DNA of 23,465 nt from an uncultured Tolumonas sp. (GTDB taxonomy: Bacteria > Pseudomonadota > Gammaproteobacteria > Enterobacterales > Aeromonadaceae). The stretch is taken from NCBI GenBank assembly GCA_903931645.1, contig CAIZDF010000494.1, positions 1 through 23,465 of the forward strand. Direction: 5' to 3'. Each line of letters opens with the position of its first letter. The stretch's first letter is position 1. A program made the translations under genes and the position numbers. The notes beneath the pieces are model-generated. The model did no database searches. It was not told where the DNA came from and saw only the letters and a program-made list of their open reading frames with translations. Positions 23,126-23,465 of the stretch are shown piece by piece.

Positions 23126-23465
23126 TTAACCTTTTAATGCCACTGGCATCTCATGCGAGCTATCCAACCACTGCACTAAATCCGCTGCTGGCATGGGGTA
23201 AGCAAACATAAAACCCTGCATCTGCCGGTAACCGATCTGCTGCAATTTTTCATATTCCGTCTGATTTTCTACCCCCTCTGCGATCAGCTCCATATGCATA
23301 CTGGTTGCCATATCAAACACTGCCTGCGACAGCGATGCATCACCTTCCGCCAGTAACATGACAAAGGAGCGATCTAATTTGACGGTATCAAAGGGCAGAT
23401 CGCGTAAACGAGCCAGTGACGAATAGCCCGTGCCAAAATCATCCAGATGCAAACTGACGCCAGCA
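23126..23465 (-). CDS. EAL-domain protein, C-terminal part (truncated by window edge)
   Basis: C-terminal 113 residues or so of an EAL domain, the fold that hydrolyses cyclic-di-GMP to pGpG. The frame is open to the window edge, so the start and any N-terminal sensor, GGDEF or PAS domains lie outside; the TTG at 23452 is an internal Leu codon. Present are LDDFGTGYSSLARLRDLPFD with its metal-binding aspartates, VKLDRSFV with the conserved Lys-x-Asp, the glutamate motif IAEGVEN and the C-terminal QGFMFAYPMP with QWL. The catalytic residues in this half look intact, which favours an active phosphodiesterase, but the EAL signature itself is outside the window. The gene ends 24 residues after the domain core with an ordinary stop. 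Confidence 0.88.
   Translation of the reverse strand, partial: AGVSLHLDDFGTGYSSLARLRDLPFDTVKLDRSFVMLLAEGDASLSQAVFDMATSMHMELIAEGVENQTEYEKLQQIGYRQMQGFMFAYPMPAADLVQWLDSSHEMPVALKG

Overview
This window reads as an ordinary chromosomal segment of a gammaproteobacterium. The protein set (MetQ, LysP, the full sorbitol PTS operon, RecG, Dtd, YigB, UvrA, Ssb) is enteric-like. The gene neighbourhoods and some sequence details suggest the order Aeromonadales (Tolumonas or a relative), but that placement is recollection and was not tested. All complete genes look intact. I found no prophage, transposase, CRISPR array, rRNA or tRNA.

Layout, left to right. (1) 1-2382: the 3' end of metQ with its terminator, an ohrR-type peroxide regulator, and the lysine permease lysP on the minus strand. 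(2) 2640-6875, minus strand: a complete glucitol/sorbitol operon in the order srlA-srlE-srlB-srlD-gutM-srlR, collinear with E. coli except that gutQ does not follow srlR. The operon contains an intergenic hairpin (srlB/srlD), a complete ERIC element and a strong intrinsic terminator (both srlD/gutM). (3) 6876-7384: a long AT-rich divergent control region between srlA and recG. (4) 7385-12232: recG, then an AsmA-family membrane protein translationally coupled to a spermidine-synthase-like protein. (5) 12229-14122, minus strand: dtd and an EmrD-like drug exporter. (6) 14380-16995: a LysR regulator, the FMN-pathway phosphatase yigB and a DMT-family exporter in one run. (7) 16957-18815: a small lipoprotein gene (minus) divergent from a D-Ala-D-Ala ligase. 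(8) 18930-22530: uvrA and ssb divergent, as in E. coli, with only a degenerate SOS-box-like dyad between them. (9) 22640-23465: a DUF2750 protein and the C-terminal part of an EAL (cyclic-di-GMP phosphodiesterase) domain running off the right edge.

How it works together: the srl genes import sorbitol as sorbitol-6-phosphate (EIIC, EIIBC, EIIA), oxidise it to fructose-6-phosphate (SrlD) and regulate themselves (GutM activator, SrlR repressor). Most other genes are housekeeping: DNA repair and replication (recG, uvrA, ssb), D-aminoacyl-tRNA proofreading (dtd), riboflavin/FMN synthesis (yigB), cell wall (ddl) and transport.

I did not find a convincing new biological system. The most interesting signals are small-scale: the ERIC-plus-terminator partition of the srl operon, a degenerate ERIC end elsewhere, a frame-changing 16-bp tandem duplication at the methyltransferase-like/dtd junction, and several unexplained dyads in control regions.
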